A DNA stretch of 18,747 nucleotides from Clostridia bacterium (lineage in GTDB: Bacteria; Bacillota_A; Clostridia; Oscillospirales; CAG-272), in NCBI GenBank assembly GCA_017452945.1, contig JAFTLD010000065.1, positions 1 to 18,747 on the forward strand, in the 5' to 3' direction. The position numbers and the translations under genes are program-made. Each line of letters starts with the position of its first letter. Within the stretch, counting starts at the first letter, position 1. Below are positions 8,439-14,461 of this stretch, piece by piece. The notes under the pieces were generated by a model. It made no database searches and was not told where the DNA came from. It saw only the letters and a list, made by a program, of their open reading frames with translations.

Positions 8439-9653
8439 TTAGTTACCGGTTGCCTGGCCAAGCATGCCAACAAGGTCATCGTTTGCAAATCCGTTTACAA
8501 GAATATCAGATACAGCACCTTCGTTGCTAGTAACATTATTGTTGATCATGCCCATGGAAGCAAGATAGCCATCCAAATCAGCCTGCGCCTCTCCCTTGCC
8601 ATTATCATTCTTAATGTAGGCCTTAAATCCTGCATCGTTGTCGATGGCGACCAATACATCCGCGGGATCAGAGGGAACAGTTAAACCGTTTCTCTCTGCA
8701 TAAGCAGTGTACAATGCATATGCCATAGAAGCCTGTGCCAAACCATTGTTCGAATTGTCCTTAACAGTATCAACAATCTGTGACTTGGAATCGTCTGCAC
8801 CAAGAACAGTCAAAATATTATCGGATACATTATTCGAATTCTGAGCTGCATTAAGAACCGCATTGTTAGAAATAATTTGGTTGTATGCGTCATTATAGAG
8901 CGCAGAACCCTCGGATCTATCTTCGTCAGCCGAATACTTACCCTGAGCTATCAAAAGATCCATTTTTTGGTTAACCATTCCACGAACAGTATTGGCAAAC
9001 TCTGTCTTCCCTTCAGCAGTGCTTATATCAATACCGAGATTAGCTGCAAGCGCAGCAGCAGCACCGTCGCCATTTAACATTTGATAGAGAGAACTGTCAG
9101 TATCAACTTCTGTCAACAAAGAAGATGCCAAGTTACTGACATAGTCAACTTTACCCAGCAAATCTTCAGGCTCCATTTCACCAAAAGCACTTCCCTTCAG
9201 TGCCTCAAGTTGTTCACGAGTCACAGTAATCGTACCCTTATCGCCATAGTTCAAGGTGATTTCAGAAGCAGTCGCAAGGTCAACAAATTCGTGCTTGCCA
9301 GCGTCAAAAATAAGAGAGGTAATATTGATAAACTTTTCATTCTTCATATCACCGAAGTGCAGAATGAAAGATTCTACAATCTTAGCGTTATCATCACCGT
9401 TTACCTTTACATTCTTAACGGTCATGTTTTCCATATCCCACTCAGCAGCTGTAATGTCGCTGATATCAACACCGTTTTCGAGGCAAGCAGCGTTGAGGAT
9501 ATAGTTAATGTTGTTCAGCAGCTCTGCATCCGAAGCTTCGTTTGCCTTCGTAATGAAGTGCGCAAAGGTCGGAATTGCGATAGCCGCGAGGATCGCCATG
9601 ATCGCGATCACGACGATCAGTTCGACCAGCGAAAAGCCTTTATTGTTTTTCAT
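8439..9653 (-). CDS. Type IV pilin-like protein, long form (404 aa)
   Basis: The N-terminus is the same class III prepilin signal as in the other two pilins: MKNNKG, then FSLVELIVVIAIMAILAAIA, with a predicted cut after G6 and the conserved Glu at residue 11. Mature pilins are usually 100-200 aa, so the C-terminal part of about 360 residues is unusually large. It looks mostly helical and polar, with many Asn, Asp and Ala, one Cys near residue 57, and no Cys module. I do not recognise the C-terminal domain. AAGGAG lies 11 nt before the ATG. A minor pilin or tip protein that carries a separate domain on a pilin stem is plausible but inferred. Confidence 0.88.
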   Translation of the reverse strand: MKNNKGFSLVELIVVIAIMAILAAIAIPTFAHFITKANEASDAELLNNINYILNAACLENGVDISDITAAEWDMENMTVKNVKVNGDDNAKIVESFILHFGDMKNEKFINITSLIFDAGKHEFVDLATASEITLNYGDKGTITVTREQLEALKGSAFGEMEPEDLLGKVDYVSNLASSLLTEVDTDSSLYQMLNGDGAAAALAANLGIDISTAEGKTEFANTVRGMVNQKMDLLIAQGKYSADEDRSEGSALYNDAYNQIISNNAVLNAAQNSNNVSDNILTVLGADDSKSQIVDTVKDNSNNGLAQASMAYALYTAYAERNGLTVPSDPADVLVAIDNDAGFKAYIKNDNGKGEAQADLDGYLASMGMINNNVTSNEGAVSDILVNGFANDDLVGMLGQATGN

Positions 9654-9741
9654 AATAATCGTTTCTCCTTAAAAATTTGTGTGTATATTTTCGGAACTTG
9701 TCCTAAAATATCAAAATTTGTGTTTCTGTTTTACGCAAAAC

Positions 9742-9784
9742 ACAGCGAAAACCGCAACGGTCTCCCCCGTTGGGCCTTCGCTGT
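9742..9784 (-). terminator. Nested hairpin after the first pilin: possible attenuator
   Basis: On the minus strand ACAGCGAA pairs with TTCGCTGT (outer 8 bp) and CAACGG with CCGTTG (inner 6 bp), followed by GTTTTGC. The short U-run makes it at best a partial terminator. It sits in the 185-nt gap between the 134-aa and 404-aa pilin genes. There it could lower expression of the downstream genes relative to the small pilin, as is common after a major structural subunit gene. Confidence 0.5.
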
Positions 9785-9792
9785 ATCCGTGG

Positions 9793-9824
9793 GAATCCGT
9801 CTATCTACGAATCAGATAGGATTC
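9793..9824 (-). other. Second hairpin just after the first pilin stop
   Basis: GAATC at 9793-9797 pairs with GATTC at 9820-9824, and CTATCT at 9801-9806 with AGATAG at 9814-9819, with a small bulge between them. On the minus strand it lies 15 nt after the stop codon of the 134-aa pilin, directly ahead of the hairpin at 9742-9784. It has no U-tract of its own. A role in 3' end stability is possible. Confidence 0.45.
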
Positions 9825-9838
9825 TCGGGGTATGTAAT

Positions 9839-10243
9839 TTAATTAGGTATGGGGGTGGCAGTGATTGCACCATCAGTTGCAATGGTGATGCTATGTGCCT
9901 CATACTTCTTGAAGCTGTAGTCGAAATCAATAACACTGTCAAGAGAATACGTATCAACTGCCTTTTCATCAACTGTTCCGTAAATCACAGTAGTGCCCAG
10001 CTTAACTTCTGTAACCGCGCCATCAACGGTGGTGATAGTAATAGCTTCGTTCAGTTCCTTGCCATCTTCGATCAGAGCGAGCTCAAGTGCATACTCAAGA
10101 TCATTTACAAAGCTCTCATCAGAAGCCTTGTTAGCCTTATCGATAAAGGTTGCGAAAGTGGGAATCGCGACTGCTGCCAGGATCGCCATGATGGCGATCA
10201 CAACGATGAGTTCTACGAGCGAAAAGCCCTTGTTGTTTTTCAT
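9839..10243 (-). CDS. Type IV pilin-like protein, short form (134 aa), probable major subunit
   Basis: This is the first gene downstream of the invertible promoter. It has the class III prepilin leader MKNNKG and the helix FSLVELIVVIAIMAILAAVA, with Glu at residue 11 (Glu5 of the mature form). The cleaved product would be 128 aa, typical for a pilin. The head (about residues 45-134) has beta-strand-like stretches and no Cys, so it lacks the disulfide loop of many Gram-negative pilins. AAAGGAG lies 10 nt before the ATG. It is first in the operon, has a classical pilin size, and is followed by two hairpins, all of which suit a major subunit; that ranking is inferred. No assembly ATPase, platform protein or prepilin peptidase is in the window, so it would depend on machinery encoded elsewhere. 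Confidence 0.9.
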   Translation of the reverse strand: MKNNKGFSLVELIVVIAIMAILAAVAIPTFATFIDKANKASDESFVNDLEYALELALIEDGKELNEAITITTVDGAVTEVKLGTTVIYGTVDEKAVDTYSLDSVIDFDYSFKKYEAHSITIATDGAITATPIPN

Positions 10244-10311
10244 TTTTGAAAATCTCCTTTAAAATAAAATTGTTGTTTTTTCACGGTGACATAATGGGAG
10301 TTATGTTGCAT
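10240..10311 (-). CDS. Possible 23-aa upstream ORF in the pilin leader
   Basis: An ATG at 10309-10311 opens a 23-codon frame that reads through the left inverted repeat and the pilin Shine-Dalgarno. It ends in a TGA that overlaps the pilin ATG as ATGA. The A of the ATG is the first base inside the invertible segment; after inversion the same codon would become TTG. A weak GCGGGA lies about 5 nt upstream. It would be translated only from the ON promoter. The peptide is basic and unremarkable, so if real it probably acts by translational coupling. It could also be chance. Confidence 0.3.
   Translation of the reverse strand: MQHNSHYVTVKKQQFYFKGDFQK
10284..10310 (+). repeat. Left inverted repeat of the switch
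   Basis: It matches the reverse complement of 10545-10571 at 26 of 27 positions; the one mismatch is at 10288. It contains the 18-bp core ACATAATGGGAGTTATGT. The arms ACATAA and TTATGT are inverted copies of each other around TGGGAG. This resembles the two recombinase-binding arms and crossover spacer of a tyrosine-recombinase site, and the asymmetric spacer would force inversion between opposed sites. Confidence 0.92.
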
Positions 10312-10342
10312 AACTATCCCGCTCTGCCTGTGAATACGCCTC

Positions 10343-10371
10343 ATTGTATCATCCGGATTTGAAAAATGCAA
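10343..10371 (-). promoter_or_regulatory. Extended -10 promoter inside the invertible segment
   Basis: On the minus strand TTGCAT (10366-10371) and TACAAT (10343-10348) are separated by exactly 17 bp, and the -10 is preceded by TGA, giving an extended -10 (TGATACAAT). Transcription would start near 10336 and run left through the left repeat into the 134-aa pilin gene, with a leader of about 93 nt. It is the best sigma-A promoter I found in the segment. No comparable one faces right, so the orientation shown is ON. Confidence 0.75.
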
Positions 10372-10420
10372 TAGGCTTTGCACAAAATGCACTTTTTATT
10401 ACATGAAAAGACAAGATTAG

Positions 10421-10493
10421 AGCACGACAAAACAACCTTTCGGAACAGCTTTTTTTGTAGCTGCGACGAAAGGCTTTTTGCCGTGCTTTTTTT
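10421..10493 (+). terminator. Rightward terminator inside the invertible segment
   Basis: Three nested stems on the plus strand are AGCACG/CGTGCT, CCTTTCG/CGAAAGG and CAGCT/AGCTG, ending in seven Ts (10487-10493). A compact GGC-TTTTT-GCC alternative is also possible. In this orientation it faces away from the pilin operon. After inversion it would face the operon and stop read-through from the recombinase gene, making OFF tight. Confidence 0.65.
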
Positions 10494-10544
10494 ACTCACA
10501 TGACAGTATTTCATACACATGACACGCATGCCCGGTTCAAACTT

Positions 10545-10571
10545 TGCAACATAACTCCCATTATGTGACCG
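10545..10571 (-). repeat. Right inverted repeat of the switch
   Basis: Read on the minus strand it carries the same 18-bp core as the left repeat with no change. The only difference (position 10567) lies outside the core. It is 47 bp from the recombinase stop codon. Confidence 0.92.
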
Positions 10572-10574
10572 ACT

Positions 10575-10599
10575 CCGATGCGCAGGCATCGGTTTTTTT
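10575..10599 (+). terminator. Rightward terminator outside the right repeat
   Basis: CCGATGC and GCATCGG form a 7-bp stem with a GCAG loop, followed by seven Ts on the plus strand. Nothing on the plus strand to the left needs terminating in the present orientation. When the segment is inverted, its promoter would fire directly into this site, so it would protect the recombinase gene from antisense transcription. Confidence 0.85.
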
Positions 10600-10618
10600 G
10601 TTGCGATTTTGTATTCTG

Positions 10619-11461
10619 TTATAGGATCAAGTGCATTTTTTGCATCTTTTTCAGGTGCTCCGTGCCTGTTGTGATGATATAGATGCGCGTGGTGTCGATG
10701 CTTGCGTGGCCGAGAATGTCCGCAAGCTTGGCAATGTCCTTTTCCATATTATAAAAGATGCGCGCGAACAGATGCCGCAGATTGTGCGGAAACACCTTGC
10801 TTGGCAACACGTCGGCTTGCTTGCAAAGGGATTTCATCTGCCTCCATACTTGATTTCGGCTGACAGGCTTACCGCTGCCCGTGACAAAAATGCTCCCCGC
10901 ATGGATTTTTTGCGTTTTGGCATACCGCACTAACTTTTTCCTGAGTGCCGATACGATCAGAATGCGGCGATTTTTGCCCTTACAGTTCACGGTCGCCTCT
11001 CCCCTTTGCACTGCCTCGACTGTGATATACTGCAGCTCGCTGACGCGAATCCCCGTGCCGCAGATGGTCTGCAAAATCAGGCTCAACCGCTCGTTTTTTC
11101 GCTGATTTGCCGCAGCGATCAATTGGTAGTATTCATCGCGCGTCAGCTCCTTTTGTTCCTCGCAAAAAATTTGCCTTTGCAAGGCAAACCGCTTTATGAC
11201 AAGCTCCCCCGCACCGCAAAAACGCAAAAACGCATTGAGCGCGGCAATCATGGAATTGGCGCTTGCCACCGCATAATGCTTGCCAAGGTAGGCTTTGTAG
11301 TCAAGGACGGCTTGCTTATCGATCTCGCGATCCCCCACATACGCATAAAACGCACGCACGTCGCGCAAATATTTCTCCACGGTTGCCGCGCTTTTTTCGT
11401 TTTCTTTGAGATAGGACGCAAACGCCTGTATCTGATCTCGATCCGTTATCATTCGCTCCAT
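10619..11461 (-). CDS. Tyrosine recombinase, probable invertase of the adjacent switch
   Basis: This 280-aa protein is a complete XerC/D-type recombinase. Residues 8-85 are the helical core-binding (SAM-like) domain. The catalytic domain from about 105 carries R139 (GTGIRVSEL), a beta-hairpin lysine (K161 or K163), H226-x2-R229, H252 (LGH) and the nucleophile Y261. All the usual catalytic residues are therefore present. AAGGAG lies upstream at a normal distance and a promoter is seen at 11488-11516. It is a single gene with no excisionase, relaxase or phage gene beside it, and its stop is 47 bp from one of a pair of inverted repeats with Xer-like cores. A local DNA invertase fits this better than an element integrase. 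Whether it, or a recombinase elsewhere, acts on these repeats is inferred. Confidence 0.92.
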   Translation of the reverse strand: MERMITDRDQIQAFASYLKENEKSAATVEKYLRDVRAFYAYVGDREIDKQAVLDYKAYLGKHYAVASANSMIAALNAFLRFCGAGELVIKRFALQRQIFCEEQKELTRDEYYQLIAAANQRKNERLSLILQTICGTGIRVSELQYITVEAVQRGEATVNCKGKNRRILIVSALRKKLVRYAKTQKIHAGSIFVTGSGKPVSRNQVWRQMKSLCKQADVLPSKVFPHNLRHLFARIFYNMEKDIAKLADILGHASIDTTRIYIITTGTEHLKKMQKMHLIL

Positions 11462-11487
11462 TTTGTCTTCTCCTTTTTTGGTTTTTA

Positions 11488-11516
11488 CTTATATTTTACC
11501 AAAAATCCGAATACAA
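11488..11516 (-). promoter_or_regulatory. Probable promoter of the recombinase gene
   Basis: TTGTAT (11511-11516) and TATAAG (11488-11493) are separated by 17 bp on the minus strand. Transcription would start about 20 nt before the ATG at 11461, leaving room for the AAGGAG ribosome binding site. The -35 is weak, the -10 good. Confidence 0.55.
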
Positions 11517-11533
11517 TTCATGCAATAACGCAT
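11489..11533 (-). CDS. Possible 14-aa leader ORF
   Basis: GAAGGAG stands 4 nt before an ATG that opens a 14-codon frame, MRYCMNCIRIFGKI, ending in TAA. It overlaps the putative recombinase promoter, so both can be used only if transcription starts further upstream. The C-x2-C start resembles that of zinc-ribbon proteins, so it may be a gene remnant. Low confidence. Confidence 0.2.
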   Translation of the reverse strand: MRYCMNCIRIFGKI

Positions 11534-11552
11534 ATAGCTCCTTCGCTAATTC

Positions 11553-11565
11553 ACACGTCACGTGT
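11553..11565. promoter_or_regulatory. 13-bp palindrome upstream of the recombinase
   Basis: ACACGT-C-ACGTGT is a perfect inverted repeat with a single central base. It lies about 37 bp upstream of the recombinase -35 and could be an operator or a small protein-binding site. No regulator gene is adjacent. Confidence 0.35.
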
Positions 11566-11573
11566 TATATACC

Positions 11574-11616
11574 AAAAACACCGTCATGGCTAAGATTTAC
11601 TTGCCTTGACGGTGTT
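11574..11616 (-). terminator. Terminator upstream of the recombinase
   Basis: AACACCGTCA (11577-11586) pairs fully with TGACGGTGTT (11607-11616), with an inner GGC/GCC pair in the loop. On the minus strand the stem runs into TTTTT (11574-11578). It would end a minus-strand transcript from 11617-11770, where no protein gene is seen. Confidence 0.65.
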
Positions 11617-11770
11617 GGTCTTTGTGTTGGTAAGGATCATCATAGGTCGATTATTTTAGTAGGTTTTGATAAGTTTCGACTTGCCAAGAGCTGTGCGCAC
11701 CCGTTATATCAATGAAAGCCTAAAATCGGGCTTTTTTATGAAAAATTGCACAAAAATACAACAAAATAAT
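11617..11770 (-). other. Gene-free stretch between two terminators; possible small RNA
   Basis: The gap from 11462 to 11846 has no protein gene beyond the doubtful 14-codon ORF. In this part the minus strand has TGATATAAC (-10 at 11703-11708, extended type, no good -35). It then has a GTGCGCAC palindrome and a GTCGA/TCGAC pair, and leads into the terminator at 11574-11616. A transcript of about 120 nt starting near 11696 could be a small RNA. It could equally be a remnant of something larger. Confidence 0.25.
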
Positions 11771-11814
11771 AGAGAGGAAACAGGCGGCAGCGAAGTGCCG
11801 CTTGTTTCCTCTCT
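11771..11814 (-). terminator. Terminator of the hydrogenase operon
   Basis: A 19-bp stem with one G-U pair (11771-11789 with 11796-11814) and a 6-nt loop lies 32 nt after the stop of the last hydrogenase gene. The minus strand continues TATTATTTTGTTG and the plus strand TTTTACT, so it may act in both directions. Confidence 0.88.
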
Positions 11815-11846
11815 TTTACTAAAAAGCAATTATGACAAATATAGTA

Positions 11847-13277
11847 TTACTTCAGCAGTGAAACCGCGTCGCCGATGGTCTTCTCAAGAGCCTCTCGGCC
11901 GTATTTATCGACTTCTGCCTTGTTCTTTTCTCCATGGGTCAGGCAACCTGCACCACCAATACAGCCACCGATACAAGCCATACCCTCAATAAAGTTGCCG
12001 TCCAGCACGCCCTTATTGAGCTTGAGCAATGCCATGCGACAGGCTTCAATGCCGTCGCATACTACGGGCTTGATCTCAAAATCGATATTCTGCTCCTTCA
12101 TTGCCTGGACTGCCGCATCGGTCAAGCCGCCGCTTCTTGCAAAGATACGACCGAAATAGGACGCGTTATCCAGCACGCCCTCCTCAAAGGTAGAAAGATC
12201 GAAATCGCGGCTGTCAAAGAGCGCCTGAAGCTCCTCGAAGGTCAGCACGGTATCCACCCAAGGCTTAACCTCCTCAAGCTGTGCCTCCGCTTTTTTTGCA
12301 GTACACGGGCCAATGAAGATGACCTTGGCATTGGGTGTCGTTTCCTTGATATATTTTGCAAGTACCGCCATGGGTGACATATTATGTGAAATATGCTCCA
12401 CAAGGTTCGGGAATTGCGACTTGATGTACTGTACGAAGGCGGGACAGCAGGAGCTGGTCAGAAGTCCCTTTTCGGAAAGCTCCTTTGCTTCTGCCATTGC
12501 GACCATATCTGCACCCAGTGCTGCTTCGATAACGTCATGGAATCCCAGCTTTTTCAAGCCCGTGATGACCTGACCGAGTTTCGCGTAAGAGAATTGACTC
12601 GAAATGGAGGGGGCAACAACGGCATAAACCTTATAGTTTCCGCCGCGCGTATTGCGCTCGCTCTTCTTGAGAATATCAATGGCGTTGACCATAAAGGACT
12701 TGTCCATGATCGCACCGAAGGGACACTGATATACGCAAGCTCCGCATTGAATGCACTTGGAGTTATCGATCTTGGCCGCTTTATGCTCGTTCATTGAAAT
12801 AGCCTTGACCTTGCAGGCGTTCTGGCAAGGGCGCTTACGGCCAACAATGGCGGTAAAGGGACAGACCTTTGCGCACGCACCGCACTCGCGGCACTTGGAT
12901 TTATCAATATGTGCGACGTGGTTGGAATCAAAGGAGATCGCGCCGAATTTACATACGTCCTCGCAACGGTGCGCCAAGCATCCGCGGCAAGCATTGGTGA
13001 CCTCGTATCCTCCAACGGGACACTCATCACAGGCAATGTCAATGACCTCAATGATATTGGGGTTGTTCTTATCACCGCCCATGGCGATCTTGACTCGCTC
13101 ACCCAGTATTGCTCTTTCTTTGTAGACACAGCAGCGCATGGTCGGTTCGTTGCCCGGTACGATCTGCTTCGGAATATCCATGATGTTCTCAAGCAGCGTA
13201 TCGTTCCATGCAAGTCTTGCGACCTCTCGCAAAACCTTATATTTCAAATGCTGTACCTTTGTATCAAATTTACGCAT
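11847..13277 (-). CDS. [FeFe] hydrogenase, group-B-like (476 aa)
   Basis: The H-cluster domain has all three signature loops: TSSCCPAF (C277, C278), FIGPCTAKKAE (C325) and GMACIGGCIGGAG (C435, C439). The second loop has GPC where catalytic group A enzymes have MPC. The N-terminal half is an array of iron-sulfur ligands: C97-x2-C100-x4-C105-x3-C109, C129-x2-C132-x2-C135-x3-C139, an extra C151/C155 pair, and C175-x2-C178-x2-C181-x3-C185. C49-C50 and C83-x2-C86 add further Cys. Loop sequences and domain order fit the group B family, whose physiological role is poorly known. H2 evolution, uptake or signalling are all possible. It is last in an operon with a sensory hydrogenase and phosphatase. 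Its AAGGAG overlaps the upstream stop codon and spacing is 11 nt. Confidence 0.92.
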   Translation of the reverse strand: MRKFDTKVQHLKYKVLREVARLAWNDTLLENIMDIPKQIVPGNEPTMRCCVYKERAILGERVKIAMGGDKNNPNIIEVIDIACDECPVGGYEVTNACRGCLAHRCEDVCKFGAISFDSNHVAHIDKSKCRECGACAKVCPFTAIVGRKRPCQNACKVKAISMNEHKAAKIDNSKCIQCGACVYQCPFGAIMDKSFMVNAIDILKKSERNTRGGNYKVYAVVAPSISSQFSYAKLGQVITGLKKLGFHDVIEAALGADMVAMAEAKELSEKGLLTSSCCPAFVQYIKSQFPNLVEHISHNMSPMAVLAKYIKETTPNAKVIFIGPCTAKKAEAQLEEVKPWVDTVLTFEELQALFDSRDFDLSTFEEGVLDNASYFGRIFARSGGLTDAAVQAMKEQNIDFEIKPVVCDGIEACRMALLKLNKGVLDGNFIEGMACIGGCIGGAGCLTHGEKNKAEVDKYGREALEKTIGDAVSLLK

Positions 13278-13288
13278 ATGACGTCTCC

Positions 13289-14461
13289 TTAAAAATAACT
13301 TACCTTAATGCGCTTGCCCATTTTCTTTAAGCAAGCAGATAACTCCTCTACCAAATTCATTTTGATATTGAAGTTGATGGGAAGGTCGGGATTCTGATGG
13401 GCGGGGTTTACCGCTCTGCCCACGTAGAAATTGATGTCCGTCGCTTCCTCAAACAAAAGTCGGCTGATCATCGATGCGCCGTCCTTTTGGAAATTCCATT
13501 GCTCATACAGCGCATTGTCACCAAGATAATCCTTGGCATACTCGATGACTCTGTTCATGGTGATAACACCCTCGGTGACGAGATCCACTCCCTCAATGGT
13601 TGCAATGGGAGGCACGTCGCTGCGCTCAAAGCTCAGCGTTGCCCTGACCGGCTTTCCAAGATATTTGGACGCGATCGACGACGTGGTACCGCCGCAGATA
13701 ATGTGCTTCCCTTCCTTGGAGAAGAACAGCGACATCATGCGGTTGGCGTCATCACGATTGGAGGGCGGGCCAAACAAAATGTTCATCGGCTCTCTCTTGC
13801 GGATCTTGACCACGCAAGCGGTGGTATCGTCACCCGGTTTGTGACCGTAGAGCTTATCGCACTCGTCCACAAGCATGGTAGAAAGGTTCTTGGCCGTATA
13901 TCCGCCTGCAACCAGTGCTTGCATATATTCGGCAATATCCTCTCTCTTCCAGCCAAAATTGTATTTTCCGCCCATACCTGCGTGGGGACAGCCGTCGCTC
14001 ATTGCGACAAAGACGTCATCCTCCTGCAGCTTGATGGTGGATTTATAAATTTTCTTACCGCCGATATTCATCTCGGTCTTGGGATAATCGTAAACATGAT
14101 AATCTCTTATCAGAATGACATGAGGATTATCGTACTGAATGATCTCGGCTATTTGGTTGTGGAGCAAGTGAATAATCGTAAACGTGGAATATGCCACGCC
14201 TCGCACCGAGCACACGGGCAAGGTTGCGGCTATGGTAGACACACATTCCTCAATTGGAAGCCCTGCCGCCATCATGGTTGAGATGATCTTGGCGGTCAGA
14301 GTAGACAGGATACTCGCCTTGACACCCGAACCAAGACCGTCCGCAAGTACGATCACAGTAGAATTTTCATTTTCCTCTATGACGTCTACATGGTCGCCGC
14401 AAAGCTCTTCGCCGACGTGATTGATGCTTTTATATCCGATATCTGCACACAAATCATTCAT
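13289..14461 (-). CDS. SpoIIE-family PP2C serine phosphatase (390 aa)
   Basis: Residues 1 to about 220 form a PP2C/SpoIIE phosphatase domain with the metal-binding motifs ADG (D41-G42), SDG (D156-G157) and GDD-T (D211-D212). D23 is a further candidate. These proteins dephosphorylate regulatory partners, often anti-sigma-factor antagonists, using Mn or Mg. Residues 225-390 are a conserved-looking extension I do not recognise, with a Gly-rich CGGTTSS stretch near 257. No transmembrane or sensor domain is present. Its ATG lies inside the end of the sensory hydrogenase gene (8-nt overlap, ATGAATGA), so the two are translationally coupled and probably work as sensor and output. No STAS or RsbW-like partner is in the window. 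Group C3 sensory hydrogenases are known to be phosphatase-linked, which fits this pair. Confidence 0.88.
   Translation of the reverse strand: MNDLCADIGYKSINHVGEELCGDHVDVIEENENSTVIVLADGLGSGVKASILSTLTAKIISTMMAAGLPIEECVSTIAATLPVCSVRGVAYSTFTIIHLLHNQIAEIIQYDNPHVILIRDYHVYDYPKTEMNIGGKKIYKSTIKLQEDDVFVAMSDGCPHAGMGGKYNFGWKREDIAEYMQALVAGGYTAKNLSTMLVDECDKLYGHKPGDDTTACVVKIRKREPMNILFGPPSNRDDANRMMSLFFSKEGKHIICGGTTSSIASKYLGKPVRATLSFERSDVPPIATIEGVDLVTEGVITMNRVIEYAKDYLGDNALYEQWNFQKDGASMISRLLFEEATDINFYVGRAVNPAHQNPDLPINFNIKMNLVEELSACLKKMGKRIKVSYF

Larger units (their letters stand above)
10284..10571. mobile_element. Invertible promoter segment (DNA inversion switch)
   Basis: A 234-bp interior (10311-10544) is bounded by 27-bp inverted repeats. 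It contains a promoter directed left at the pilin operon and a terminator directed right, and it lies 47 bp from the end of a complete tyrosine recombinase gene. This is the layout of known phase-variation switches such as those in front of cwpV and the flagellar operon in Clostridioides difficile or Bacteroides surface loci. Inversion itself cannot be seen in a single sequence, so the call rests on architecture. Confidence 0.85.

Noticed and set aside
10619..11461. Recombinase as the mark of a prophage or conjugative element
   Set aside because: No excisionase, relaxase, replication or phage genes and no tRNA attachment site are nearby. The adjacent opposed repeats fit local inversion better.
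12751..13213. Extra frames on both strands inside the group-B-like hydrogenase gene
   Set aside because: They overlap the ferredoxin region of a clearly real gene and show no motif of their own.
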